Source: a virus
Virus record (IMG/VR): IMGVR_UViG_3300006752_000033
Location: 1 to 54,917 of that record
Length of the DNA: 54,917 bases
Strand: one strand, 5' to 3'
Shown: piece by piece, positions 43,283 through 51,150 of the stretch
Layout: every line of letters begins with the position of its first letter
How positions within the stretch are numbered: position 1 is the first letter of the stretch
Position numbers and translations under genes: made by a program
Notes under the pieces: generated by a model
What the model saw: only the letters and a program-made list of their open reading frames with translations
What the model was told of the DNA's origin: nothing
Databases searched by the model: none

Positions 43283-45568
43283 TTAACCAATATTAATGAC
43301 ACTACCATTGATATCGGTCGCCCCTAGGCCACCCAATGTAGTTTGTGTGCCACCAGCGAATATTCCAGCACCTGTCGCGGTCACAGTAACCGCACCAACC
43401 GCAGTCATTGTTGCGGCCGCGCCGGCCTGAATAGCAACAGCTCCTGCCGCAGTATTTGTGATCGCCCCACCAGCAGTACTGGCAATCGCAGCAGCAGAGT
43501 TAAGCGCAACACCCGCCCCACCAGTGATAACATTTAATCCGACAACAGCAGTAGAAACAATTGCACCTACTGCGACAAGAGTATGATAACTACCACCAAG
43601 AACATTGTTGAAGATTCCGCCAGCGGCCACGGTACTGTTAATTCCTCCAGCAGTAACATAATTATTAATTCCACCAACAGTAAGTATCGTGTTGAATATT
43701 CCACCAGCAGCCAAAGTATTTGTCATAACACCGCCGAATACGTTGCTGTGAATACCACCCAACAGAACATTATTGGTAATTCCACCAGCAGTAACAAAGT
43801 TCTGAATGCCAGGCAGAATAGTAAAGAGTCCGGTATCAACACCTTGAATATTGTTGATTCCAACACTCACCTGTCTTGTTGCAAATCCTGGCTTTACAAT
43901 GATAGACGCAGCACCAGTAAACATGGAAGTAGGTCCAATCTTTTCATATAGGTCCATTGTTGCAGCCAAGTTATATCTCATAGTAACAATACTAACTGAT
44001 GGTAACGGATTTAGTGGATAGGCGATGTCTGGAACAGGACTTGTAGCAATAGAAACATCCTGTTGTGCAAAAAGTTCCAGTTTAGACTTTCTCTTTAATT
44101 CACGTTCACCCAGCTCTGCCTTTTCATCACTGGGTCCACCTTTTATTGTATCCCCAACAGCACTTGCACTCGTCTTCAGAATTTCTCTTAAATCATTTTC
44201 ATACTTTGGAAATACGTTTATTTTGTGGTTTCCAAATGTGATATCTTTTCTGTCAGATATAGCGATGTTCTTCATCTTACCTCTGACTCTAACATTTCTA
44301 TCACCAGTTATTCTTAAAGAATCATTTGATACCGTTGCTTGTTTTTCGTCCTGAGAACCAATCTGGACATTTCTGTTTCCCCTGATGTGAGTATGAGAAG
44401 TACTTTCAACGTCTAGTTCGTCGTTACCTTGGACCTTAGTGACTCTAGTTCCTCTTACAGTCTGGAAACAGTGACCACTAATATGTTCTACTTTACTACC
44501 CTTGACATTCAAGAAGTAGTCGCCATCAACGGTCATTGTATAATCACCCTTGATGTATATCAATTTGTTTTTTAGATCGATTTCAAAATCATCACCCACA
44601 ACCTTCGTGACTTTATCACCAGTTGGTTGAACCTCATAAAAAGTTCCGGTGCGGTGATACTCATGAATTCTTTCTGCGCCCAACGTATCGTCAACTTCAA
44701 ATACATGACCAGATTCAGTTTCCGTAACATGGTTGAATGGATACTTTGACTTTGATTTTTCTGCTTCGGCGGTAAAATCAGGAGGAGTTTGCTGAGGATG
44801 TGGTTCGTTCCAGAATCGAATTCCAAAATCTACGTCTTTGATTTCAATAGATTCACCGAATTCCGGTCCAGCTGGATGAGTAAACCCCTTCGGTTTTGTG
44901 CCGCCACTAACAAGGTTGGGCATAGCAATTGGTATATCCGTGATTCGACTCTCTCTCTTACCCTTTAGAGAGTAGTGTTCTTCAACGTGAGGTTGTTCGC
45001 CTGGGACACCCCTAGAAAGTCGGGAAGAATCCGCTTCCTGCAAGATGTTCTCACCAACATCATCGCCATCATCACTGTACTCTGGGTTTTCTCTGGGTCT
45101 ACCGCTCGAGTGAGTGACACCATCTGCTGGTTCTGGTTTCTGTTTGTTTGTAACCTTTCTCTTTGGATATCGATAGTGTGGGTGTGTACCTTTTGGATCA
45201 TAGAATCCTACGAGACTTCTGTCGATAGGTAATACCGCACCAGTTTCGTCTTCTCTTGGCAAGTGTGAGGTAACACCAAACGATCCCATGATAACAGGAA
45301 TCTGGCCTTCATGTCCATCTGCAAAAAATCCCATAACAGAAGAACCCTCAACCAATCCTGTCGGTGAAGTTCCAATGCCAGAAATAGCGGCAGAAGAAAT
45401 TGGTTGCATGGGAATAGACCAAGGAAGATGTGCAGTAGGCAACTTCTCTTTGTTCTGAGTGTGGTATCCCAAAATGCGGACACGATATCTTCCCATCAGA
45501 GCAGGGTCATCCCTGTCCTCTACAACACCCTGCCACCACGAAAATTCTGGATATCTACCTTGTTTCAT
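43283..45568 (-). CDS. 5: gp5-like central spike/hub protein without lysozyme domain
   Basis: Residues 1-110 form the gp5/VgrG-type OB-fold: FSWWQGVVEDRDDPALMGRYRVRILGYHT (in part), 'LPWSIPMQPISSAAISGIG', 'GSSVMGFFADGHEGQIPVIMG'. A charged linker (residues 140-270) takes the place of the T4 lysozyme domain, and no lysozyme motif is visible. Residues about 280-430 are spike beta-helix repeats (GDYTMTVDGDYFLNVKGSK, VRGTRVTKVQGNDELDV, IRGNRNVQIG). The C-terminal 200 residues are Gly/Ile/Asn repeats (GGITNNVLLGGIHSNV, GGIFNTILTVGGINNYV). Length is 761 against 575 in T4. With the PAAR protein it would form the membrane-piercing needle. Confidence 0.88.
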   Translation of the reverse strand: MKQGRYPEFSWWQGVVEDRDDPALMGRYRVRILGYHTQNKEKLPTAHLPWSIPMQPISSAAISGIGTSPTGLVEGSSVMGFFADGHEGQIPVIMGSFGVTSHLPREDETGAVLPIDRSLVGFYDPKGTHPHYRYPKRKVTNKQKPEPADGVTHSSGRPRENPEYSDDGDDVGENILQEADSSRLSRGVPGEQPHVEEHYSLKGKRESRITDIPIAMPNLVSGGTKPKGFTHPAGPEFGESIEIKDVDFGIRFWNEPHPQQTPPDFTAEAEKSKSKYPFNHVTETESGHVFEVDDTLGAERIHEYHRTGTFYEVQPTGDKVTKVVGDDFEIDLKNKLIYIKGDYTMTVDGDYFLNVKGSKVEHISGHCFQTVRGTRVTKVQGNDELDVESTSHTHIRGNRNVQIGSQDEKQATVSNDSLRITGDRNVRVRGKMKNIAISDRKDITFGNHKINVFPKYENDLREILKTSASAVGDTIKGGPSDEKAELGERELKRKSKLELFAQQDVSIATSPVPDIAYPLNPLPSVSIVTMRYNLAATMDLYEKIGPTSMFTGAASIIVKPGFATRQVSVGINNIQGVDTGLFTILPGIQNFVTAGGITNNVLLGGIHSNVFGGVMTNTLAAGGIFNTILTVGGINNYVTAGGINSTVAAGGIFNNVLGGSYHTLVAVGAIVSTAVVGLNVITGGAGVALNSAAAIASTAGGAITNTAAGAVAIQAGAAATMTAVGAVTVTATGAGIFAGGTQTTLGGLGATDINGSVINIG

Positions 45569-45570
45569 TA

Positions 45571-46974
45571 TTAAGGTTCCTCATGCGAGTCTCTAATACA
45601 CTCTAGTTTCATACGGTGGTCAAACTCATCACCAAACTTAAATTCGTGTCTGATACCAACGATCTGATATAAACCAGAAGTCTTTTTGTCTTCTACTTGG
45701 GCGCCCTCATTTGCTACCCCCATACCCTTTGGACCTACATCTGGGAATCTCAAATAAACTAACTGTCCCAAATCAACATCTGTCCTGCCGTTCACCGAGA
45801 TGCTTATTTGATTTCTGACAATCTCTTGCATACCAGTATCTCTATAAACGGTATCTTGGAAAAACTTTTTTTCGTATCCAAATTCTTTGTCGTCCCAGAG
45901 ATTATGATTGCCAAGTTTCATTCTGATGTTTGAGTAGGGATGGAATTTTACTTGATCGTGAATCGGGTTGATCCCACCATCGGCGAGGTGGTGGAAACTG
46001 CCAAACTTCTCTTTGATAAGAGCCTTGTTTCCTGCAACCGGAGGCAAGCCAGGAACACCCGCCTGATTCGGCGTGTAATCAAACATCATGTGATAAGGCA
46101 GTCTCTTCATCATGTCGAAACCAATACCAAGCGTTCCCATGAAACCGTTGTTCAAGTCGCCGATTACGTTACTATAAACTGGTGCTGACAGACCCTGCAT
46201 TACATTAAAACTTGGGTGAATAAACGGGTGTATATAACTATACCCAGATGGTCTATTATTACCTGATTCCGAATCTAAGTTTGGAACGTATTCAAAATAA
46301 TCATACAAAAGTCTTGAAGACTTGTAAACATGTCTCATTCGTGACAGACTAGTACAGTAGTTTTTCTTGTCACTTTGAAAGAATAAAACGTTCAACATAT
46401 AGGGAAGATTGGGTGCGTTCTGTTTGCAGGCGTAGTTCATCGCCCTAAACCCAGACCAGTAGTTTGCAGTCATAACAAACTCTGGTTTCTTAAATGTCAC
46501 CCCAAAGAAATCCAACCCCTTGCCAATACTTACAAACTCATCATAAATTTGTTGTAAGACCGCCTGTGGTTCGCCATCAAATCTTTTTGTGGCAACCCTA
46601 CTAGCATCATTATATCCTTCTTCTGATATGCACTTTAGAACGTAGAATTGTTCCCTGTCTTCTTTAGTTGACCTATTTTCAATTCCGGCGACGATGAATT
46701 CAAAAGTTAGAGGATCACCCCTGTTTGGATAATCGGACTGAAAACTTATCTTTACCTTTTCATTTGCACCACCACCTCTAAGTTGCAATTCTTTAATGAG
46801 GTTTTTTGAATCACCGATTGAAACGTCAGCAAAAATACAATTCGACAAAACGTTCTCATAGATGATTACTTCCAGAGCAAAAAACTTTAAGTCCTGCGTC
46901 CCACCAGAAGCAGACAGGGTAATTGTATTGGGTTTAAATCGGCCGGGTGTTTGACGGATTTCTTCTTTAGCCAT
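45571..46974 (-). CDS. 27: gp27-like baseplate hub protein
   Basis: This 467-residue protein lies directly next to gp5-like and gp53, as expected for the hub. It has hub-type features: an early 'FFALEVIIYENVLSNCIFADVSI' beta element, KVKISFQSDY, 'ENRSTKEDREQFYVLKCISEEG', and a C-terminal domain IVGIRHEFKFGDEFDHRMKLECI, which matches the last strand pair of gp27/gpD-type hubs. In T4, a gp27 trimer holds the gp5 spike and joins it to the tail tube. It is longer than T4 gp27 (391). Direct similarity to T4 gp27 is too low to judge by eye, so position and fold-like pattern carry the call. Confidence 0.75.
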   Translation of the reverse strand: MAKEEIRQTPGRFKPNTITLSASGGTQDLKFFALEVIIYENVLSNCIFADVSIGDSKNLIKELQLRGGGANEKVKISFQSDYPNRGDPLTFEFIVAGIENRSTKEDREQFYVLKCISEEGYNDASRVATKRFDGEPQAVLQQIYDEFVSIGKGLDFFGVTFKKPEFVMTANYWSGFRAMNYACKQNAPNLPYMLNVLFFQSDKKNYCTSLSRMRHVYKSSRLLYDYFEYVPNLDSESGNNRPSGYSYIHPFIHPSFNVMQGLSAPVYSNVIGDLNNGFMGTLGIGFDMMKRLPYHMMFDYTPNQAGVPGLPPVAGNKALIKEKFGSFHHLADGGINPIHDQVKFHPYSNIRMKLGNHNLWDDKEFGYEKKFFQDTVYRDTGMQEIVRNQISISVNGRTDVDLGQLVYLRFPDVGPKGMGVANEGAQVEDKKTSGLYQIVGIRHEFKFGDEFDHRMKLECIRDSHEEP

Positions 46975-46977
46975 TAT

Positions 46978-47484
46978 TTAGTTTCTCAAAAGGTTTTCAA
47001 ATTGTCTTGCGAATTTTTCTATTAAGTCTTTTTTTATGAGTTTTACTAATCTCTTTTTTTCGTTTTCGGCAACTTCATACTCATAGTTTGTCACAGGAAT
47101 AATCATGTTGCCTTCGCCGCTATGTTGGTCAAAGTCTACCCGCACATCGGTATCCGCAAAAACGTAGTGATGTGGGACTCTTAGCATTTCCGCACTACCA
47201 TATTTATCTATGGCATAAGAGTACAAATCGTCAGAAGACTTTAGCCATTCATGGTATGGGTTAATAATGTTATTCGCCAACAATATTGTCCAATAGTATC
47301 TTGTGAATCCATAATAGTCATATGAAAGTGACTCAGGAGTTTGTCCATCCCTGAGTGCATAAGTTTCCAGAGATAGGGATTCACTAAGCTTGTCGTTTGG
47401 GGCAACTCTGAGAAAGATATCATCTACACTAAAAGATGAATTATCAATAACATAGTCGGTCAGAGGAAATTTGTCAAAAAACAT
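46978..47484 (-). CDS. 53: gp53 baseplate wedge protein
   Basis: This 168-residue protein (T4 gp53 is 196) contains the family core YALRDGQTPESLSYDYYGFTRYYWTILLANNI (in part: DGQTPESLSYDYYG and YYWTILLANNIINPYHEW), a LysM-like element, followed by 'DLYSYAIDKYGSAE'. The C-terminus is a basic helix (EKKRLVKLIKKDLIEKFARQF). Gp53 staples gp25, gp6 and gp7 together in the inner wedge. Gene order gp48-gp53-hub here resembles T4 with hub genes moved in. Spacing to both neighbours is under 12 bases. Confidence 0.93.
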   Translation of the reverse strand: MFFDKFPLTDYVIDNSSFSVDDIFLRVAPNDKLSESLSLETYALRDGQTPESLSYDYYGFTRYYWTILLANNIINPYHEWLKSSDDLYSYAIDKYGSAEMLRVPHHYVFADTDVRVDFDQHSGEGNMIIPVTNYEYEVAENEKKRLVKLIKKDLIEKFARQFENLLRN

Positions 47485-47494
47485 TTTTTATTCC

Positions 47495-48646
47495 TTAATC
47501 AATATGACTTCTGTCTCTCGTAAAGACTTCTTTGAACGAGAGAGTTATAGTGATTTCTGTTGGAGTACCTTGTGAATTAGCAAAACTGGTCATGAATCCG
47601 CCGTGACCATATTGCACGTTCATGTCGGTCAAAATACAAGAGTTTACGGTTGGCAAAAACTTATTTTTCCCCCCACCATACATAAATTCTACTTTAAATT
47701 CTGATGGATAGATCAAAAACACAGGAGTTTTTTCTGGGTGCATGTGTCTTTCCAATTCCCTAATAGCGTTTTGTACCTGAGAGGCTTCCGCAGCACTAGA
47801 TGGAGCAATTTTAAACTGCATGGGAAATGTTCTGAAGTTCATGGTTTTAAACAACTGTTCCCTAAAGGGGTTTTCCACTTTTCTAGTAGCAGCGGAAATC
47901 ATATCCGGTGCCGTGCCACCCAGAGCTAATTGTTTAACAGTAGTGGCCAATCCAGCAGCCCTCCTTATCGCGGCTTCTGTCATTTCCCCCAAACCGTCCT
48001 TGGAAATCTGTTCTAGGGTATCCAGCATCGTGTTACCTTTTCTATAACTTTCCAACGCGGCGCCCAAGAGACCAAAGTCGGTTCCATCCCACTGTGCAGA
48101 CATTCTGTTTTCTGGGGAGTTTGTCAAGATAAATTCCATAGTCCCCAGAGTTCTACCTGTACCAGAGGGGATTGCCGAACCAGCTGCAGAAGGACCATTG
48201 CCGGCTCCACCATCAGACAGATTAACTCCATTGCCTGCGCCGCCACCGCCTCCTCCGCCGCCGCCAGATTCAGCTGAAGAAGAAGCATTACTGTTGCCGC
48301 CAAGTTGATTACTGGCACCACTGGCATTACTCTTGGCCGCTTTGCTGGAAGAAGCCGAGTCACCACCACCCCCTCCTCCGCCGCCACCAATGGCAGTTAT
48401 CCTGACGGTATGCATCGTGTCGCTGCCACCAGATCCTGTCCCTGCTCCACCACCGCCGCCAATTGTTGAGTCCCTGCCGGTGAGGGCTCGACTTGCCGCC
48501 CCTTTCTGGGCATCTGTGATATTTTTAGCAGTATCCATCGGAAACTTATAAAAAAAGGGTTTTTTCAATCTAGGCGGAACCGTCACAAAGTCAAGGTCGC
48601 CAGTATTATAATTTCGTTGAGTAACTCCAGGCGTAGTGTCTGGCAT
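47495..48646 (-). CDS. 48: gp48-type baseplate tail-tube cap protein with poly-Gly insert
   Basis: The C-terminal half has the gp48/gp54 family pattern: FRTFPMQFKIAPSSAAEASQ, 'IRELERHMHPEKTPVFLIYPSEFKVEFMYGG', NSCILTDMNVQYGHGGFM and ITITLSFKEVFTRDR. This family caps the hub and starts tube polymerisation. Residues about 60-160 are a Gly/Ser/Ala-rich low-complexity insert with two runs of nine glycines (87-95 and 128-136). Length is 383 against 364 in T4 gp48. I prefer gp48 to the related gp54 on length and neighbours. An exact late octamer lies upstream at 48681-48688. Confidence 0.85.
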   Translation of the reverse strand: MPDTTPGVTQRNYNTGDLDFVTVPPRLKKPFFYKFPMDTAKNITDAQKGAASRALTGRDSTIGGGGGAGTGSGGSDTMHTVRITAIGGGGGGGGGDSASSSKAAKSNASGASNQLGGNSNASSSAESGGGGGGGGGAGNGVNLSDGGAGNGPSAAGSAIPSGTGRTLGTMEFILTNSPENRMSAQWDGTDFGLLGAALESYRKGNTMLDTLEQISKDGLGEMTEAAIRRAAGLATTVKQLALGGTAPDMISAATRKVENPFREQLFKTMNFRTFPMQFKIAPSSAAEASQVQNAIRELERHMHPEKTPVFLIYPSEFKVEFMYGGGKNKFLPTVNSCILTDMNVQYGHGGFMTSFANSQGTPTEITITLSFKEVFTRDRSHID

Positions 48647-48654
48647 AACATGTA

Positions 48655-48662
48655 CCTAAATA
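48655..48662 (+). promoter_or_regulatory. Possible CTAAATA-type late promoter for gp4
   Basis: The plus strand reads CCTAAATA. CTAAATA is a late-promoter variant reported for marine T4-like cyanophages. It lies 26 bases before the gp4 ATG, giving a leader near 20 nt. It is within the gap between divergent genes and is supported only by motif and spacing. Confidence 0.4.
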
Positions 48663-48680
48663 GTTTAGTTATTATTGGAC

Positions 48681-48688
48681 TATTTATA
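48681..48688 (-). promoter_or_regulatory. T4-type late promoter for gp48, divergent
   Basis: The minus strand reads TATAAATA exactly, 34 bases before the gp48-type ATG. Its upstream edge directly abuts the gp4 start codon on the other strand, so the two genes share a 42-base intergenic region. Confidence 0.65.
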
Positions 48689-49129
48689 ATGCCATATAGA
48701 AAAGATTTGCACCAAGGACGATTTATTCCTAAAAACCCCAAAAAATATCGTGGGGATTCGAGCAAAATCATCTATAGGTCTGGATATGAATTAAAATTTA
48801 TGAATTGGTGTGATATGAACAGAGATGTAACCTTCTGGTCCTCCGAATCGGTTGTGATTCCATACAGGTCTCCAATGGACAAAAAAATTCACAGATACTT
48901 TGTTGACTTCTACGCAAACATCAAAGGCAAATCATATCTGATAGAAATAAAACCATCTAGGTTTACAAAACCACCAGAACCAAGAAAGAAGACTAAAAGG
49001 TATTTAGAAGAGGTAGCACAGTGGGGTGTCAACGAGGCCAAATGGAAGTCCGCAAAGGAGTTCTGCGCTGATAGGGGATGGAAGTTTATGATTGTCACAG
49101 AAAAAGAATTGGGTATAAAGTATAATTAG
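48689..49129 (+). CDS. 4: gp4 head completion protein (PD-(D/E)XK nuclease-like)
   Basis: This 146-residue protein (T4 gp4 is 150) starts MPYRKDLHQGRFIPKNPKKY and has RGDSSKIIYRSGYELKFMNW with the first Glu, 'VTFWSSESVVIPYRSPMDKKIHRYFVDFYA' with the catalytic Asp, and YLIEIKPSRFTKPP with the ExK pair. T4 gp4 acts on the filled head before tail joining. The ATG at 48689 matches the family start; a longer upstream extension exists in frame but is not conserved. It is divergent from gp48/gp53, as T4 gene 4 is from gene 53. No ribosome site is visible. Confidence 0.93.
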   Translation: MPYRKDLHQGRFIPKNPKKYRGDSSKIIYRSGYELKFMNWCDMNRDVTFWSSESVVIPYRSPMDKKIHRYFVDFYANIKGKSYLIEIKPSRFTKPPEPRKKTKRYLEEVAQWGVNEAKWKSAKEFCADRGWKFMIVTEKELGIKYN

Positions 49130-49139
49130 AATTTAGTAT

Positions 49140-49147
49140 TATAAATA
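49140..49147 (+). promoter_or_regulatory. T4-type late promoter abutting the gene at 49153
   Basis: The plus strand reads TATAAATAGTCCCATG. The spacing of exactly 5 bases to the ATG is the same as at gp25 and again puts the expected +1 at the A of the start codon. No ribosome site is present. Confidence 0.6.
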
Positions 49148-49152
49148 GTCCC

Positions 49153-49722
49153 ATGGCAAACCCATTTGAACAGATAAGGGCCAATTCCAACGATCAGTCA
49201 AAATCGTTCAATTGGTATATGAATCAGGTCAGAAAAGTTGCAAGGGGAATCAACAACCCTAGCACTGCGATGTCTTCTAGCATTTCAAAAAGACAGGCCA
49301 TATATGACATTGGTGAAATGTATCTGTTCAGATATGATGCAAAACATAAAAACACATTGCCGTACTTTGATGCATTTCCACTATGTCTACCGTTTGAACC
49401 AACAAAAGATGGATTCTGGGGAATGAATTTACATTATCTACCGTATCTTTTACGAGCGCAGTTGTTGGGTAAACTGTTGGAAACTCTGGATGACAAAGAA
49501 ATAACTTCTCAGTCACAGATGAGATATAGTTGGGAGTTATTGAGTAGTGCTGCCAGATTTCCAGAAGTAAAACCCTGTGTAAAAAGATATTTGACTACAC
49601 AAATGCGTAGTTCTTTTCACAGGATAGACCCTCTTGATTGGAAGGCTGCAATATTCCTTCCCGTAGAAGATTTTAACACAAGTAAGTCCTCGGTATTTTC
49701 AGACTCTAGAGGTATGATGTAA
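49153..49722 (+). CDS. Conserved T4-like virion protein, candidate gp2 (DNA end protector)
   Basis: This 189-residue protein has AIYDIGEMYLFRYDAKHKNTLPYFDAFPLCLPF (in part: IGEMYLFRYDAKHKN, LPYFDAFPLCLPF), 'GFWGMNLHYLPYLLRAQLLGKL' and 'RFPEVKPCVKRYLTTQMRSSFHRIDPLDWKAAIFLP'. Such proteins are conserved in marine T4-like phages. The T4 order 3-2-4 divergent from 53 would make the gene after gp4 a gp2 equivalent, but T4 gp2 is longer (274) and I cannot confirm similarity by eye. The gene ends directly at the ATG of the next gene. Transcription probably starts at its own late octamer. Confidence 0.6.
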   Translation: MANPFEQIRANSNDQSKSFNWYMNQVRKVARGINNPSTAMSSSISKRQAIYDIGEMYLFRYDAKHKNTLPYFDAFPLCLPFEPTKDGFWGMNLHYLPYLLRAQLLGKLLETLDDKEITSQSQMRYSWELLSSAARFPEVKPCVKRYLTTQMRSSFHRIDPLDWKAAIFLPVEDFNTSKSSVFSDSRGMM

Positions 49723-50241
49723 ATGGCAAATTTTGACCTAAACAGTTTTCTCAGTCAAGTCAGAAGTAGTGACATGGCGAGAGCAAATAGATTTGAGATT
49801 GAATTAATGAGTCCGGTTGGAGGAGATAGATTGCCATCTCTTCTCTGTGAGGAAGCTTCTATTCCTGGCTTACAGGCACTATGGGCCCCAACTAAGGTTG
49901 GTATGTGGACAGAAAACAGAGTTCACGGCGTAGAATATTTTGGAGAATCTGCTGCGTTCACATTCTATTGCGATGTGGATTGGACTCCCAGAACATATCT
50001 AGAAAACTGGATGAATCAGGTCATTCCTGCTGGTGGCAAGGAACCAAACTATTACGATACATATGCTCCATCTGGCAGTGTAAAAGTAAAAGTATTGGAC
50101 CGAGAAGATGCGGTAAAATCAAGTTGGATGCTCTATCATGCGTTTCCTAGATTATTGAACATCACTCCTGTTGCACAGGGTGGTGATGGTATTGTTAGAG
50201 TATCAGTAACATTCTGCTACAGGTGGTGGGAAGCAGCATGA
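49723..50241 (+). CDS. Tail-tube-fold protein (gp3-like completion protein or second tube/initiator protein)
   Basis: This 172-residue protein has tube-family features: ARANRFEIELMSPVGG, 'SLLCEEASIPGLQAL', AFTFYCDVDWTPRTYLENWMN, 'SVKVKVLDREDAVKSSWMLYHAFPRLLNI' and VRVSVTFCYRWWEA. It is distinct from gp19 (2527-3042). The strand pattern fits T4 gp3 (176 residues, tail completion), and the order gp4-(gp2?)-this gene mirrors T4 4-2-3. Equally, it could be a tube initiator next to the hub genes. The ATG follows the previous stop without a gap. Confidence 0.7.
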   Translation: MANFDLNSFLSQVRSSDMARANRFEIELMSPVGGDRLPSLLCEEASIPGLQALWAPTKVGMWTENRVHGVEYFGESAAFTFYCDVDWTPRTYLENWMNQVIPAGGKEPNYYDTYAPSGSVKVKVLDREDAVKSSWMLYHAFPRLLNITPVAQGGDGIVRVSVTFCYRWWEAA

Positions 50242-50268
50242 AATTTTTAAAATAATTGGAGTTTAATA

Positions 50269-50970
50269 ATGGCGTTACCTATTACAGAATATCCTTTGGT
50301 AGACATTTATGTGTATTCAAAGAAAGAAACTCATCAGTTCAGACCGTTTCTAGTAAAAGAAGAAAAACTTTTAGTTATGGCTTCAGAGACCAACGAAATT
50401 CTAGACATGGTGAAGGCAACACAACAGGTTATCACAAACTGTTCGTTTGGTAAAATCGATGGAGATGAATTACCCATCTTCGACATGCAAAGTATATTCA
50501 TGCAGTTGAGAAAATTATCGATTGGTTCTGAAATTGAGGCACGATTTGCCTGTGGGTTTTGCGAACAAAAACAAGACGTTATTATTGATCTAAACAACTT
50601 TACAATAACTGAAAATGAGAATCATACCAAAACGTTGAAAATATCGGATACTATGACTGTAGAGATGCGATACCCAGTGGCATCGGAGTTGAAAGAGATC
50701 GCTGGTACAGAGGAAAATGCAGAAATTTATTCGGTGGCTGCTGCGTGTTTGGATAAGATTTATATTGAAGATTCTATATACGAGGCGAATGAAGTATCAG
50801 AAGAAGATAAAATGGAATTCATAGAAAACATGACAACAGATCAGTTTGAAAAAATAAGAGATTTCTATGAAACAATGCCTACATTGGAAAACAAAATTGA
50901 ATTTAACTGTAAGGCATGTGGGAAGGAAAATTATATCTTCATGAATGGTTATCTCGATTTTTTCGCATGA
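50269..50970 (+). CDS. 26: gp26-type baseplate hub assembly / tail assembly chaperone
   Basis: This 233-residue protein (T4 gp26 is 208) begins PITEYPLVDIYVYSKKETHQF, has YRPFLVKEEKLL-type and 'MVKATQQVITNCSFGKID' segments, and carries two Cys pairs (C95/C98 and C214/C217) that would form a zinc ribbon. It belongs to the T4 baseplate protein family of gp26. GGAG precedes the ATG. The last four sense codons read GAT TTT TTC GCA before TGA, giving a T-TTT-TTC slippery heptamer at 50958-50964. A -1 shift there would extend the protein into the next ORF. Confidence 0.9.
   Translation: MALPITEYPLVDIYVYSKKETHQFRPFLVKEEKLLVMASETNEILDMVKATQQVITNCSFGKIDGDELPIFDMQSIFMQLRKLSIGSEIEARFACGFCEQKQDVIIDLNNFTITENENHTKTLKISDTMTVEMRYPVASELKEIAGTEENAEIYSVAAACLDKIYIEDSIYEANEVSEEDKMEFIENMTTDQFEKIRDFYETMPTLENKIEFNCKACGKENYIFMNGYLDFFA
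50958..50964 (+). promoter_or_regulatory. Candidate -1 programmed frameshift site
   Basis: The heptamer T-TTT-TTC is in the correct phase (X-XXY-YYZ) relative to the gp26 codons, four bases before its TGA stop. After a -1 slip the next codons are CGC ATG AAC, entering the small ORF at its own start codon. The product would be gp26 residues 1-232, Arg, then 58 residues (291 total). Confidence 0.6.
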
Positions 50971-51143
50971 ACCTCTTCCATGAATCTCTGCAAAACTATT
51001 TTAAAACAAACTTTTTGTTGATGCAAGAACATAAATATAGTTTAACAGAGGTTGAGAATATGATGCCGTGGGAGAGGTCAGTTTACATCGGAATGTTGGT
51101 TACTCACCTCAAAAAGAAATCAGAAAAAAACAACTACACATAG
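50967..51143 (+). CDS. Small tail-assembly-chaperone-like partner of gp26
   Basis: This 58-residue ORF starts at an ATG overlapping the gp26 stop (ATGA), in the -1 frame. It is helical and contains EVENMMPWERSVYIGMLVTHL; the pattern 'M/I-P-W/x-E/x-R...Y...L...L' is typical of the C-terminal part (T or E' type) of tail assembly chaperones. It sits immediately before the tape-measure candidate, the place such chaperones always occupy. It may be made by coupled re-initiation, as a -1 fusion to gp26, or both. In T4 terms it could relate to gp51 or gp28, but I see no clear match. Confidence 0.7.
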   Translation: MNLFHESLQNYFKTNFLLMQEHKYSLTEVENMMPWERSVYIGMLVTHLKKKSEKNNYT

Positions 51144-51150
51144 GCTAAAA

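Noticed and set aside
48230-48480. Short tandem CCG/CCA-type DNA repeats that could be taken for a CRISPR or microsatellite element
   Set aside because: They are codons for poly-glycine in an intact gp48-type frame; there are no spaced identical repeats.
48617-48688. N-terminal extension of gp4
   Set aside because: It runs back into the divergent gp48 gene and promoter region; the family start MPYRKDL fits gp4 length, and the extension has no matching function.
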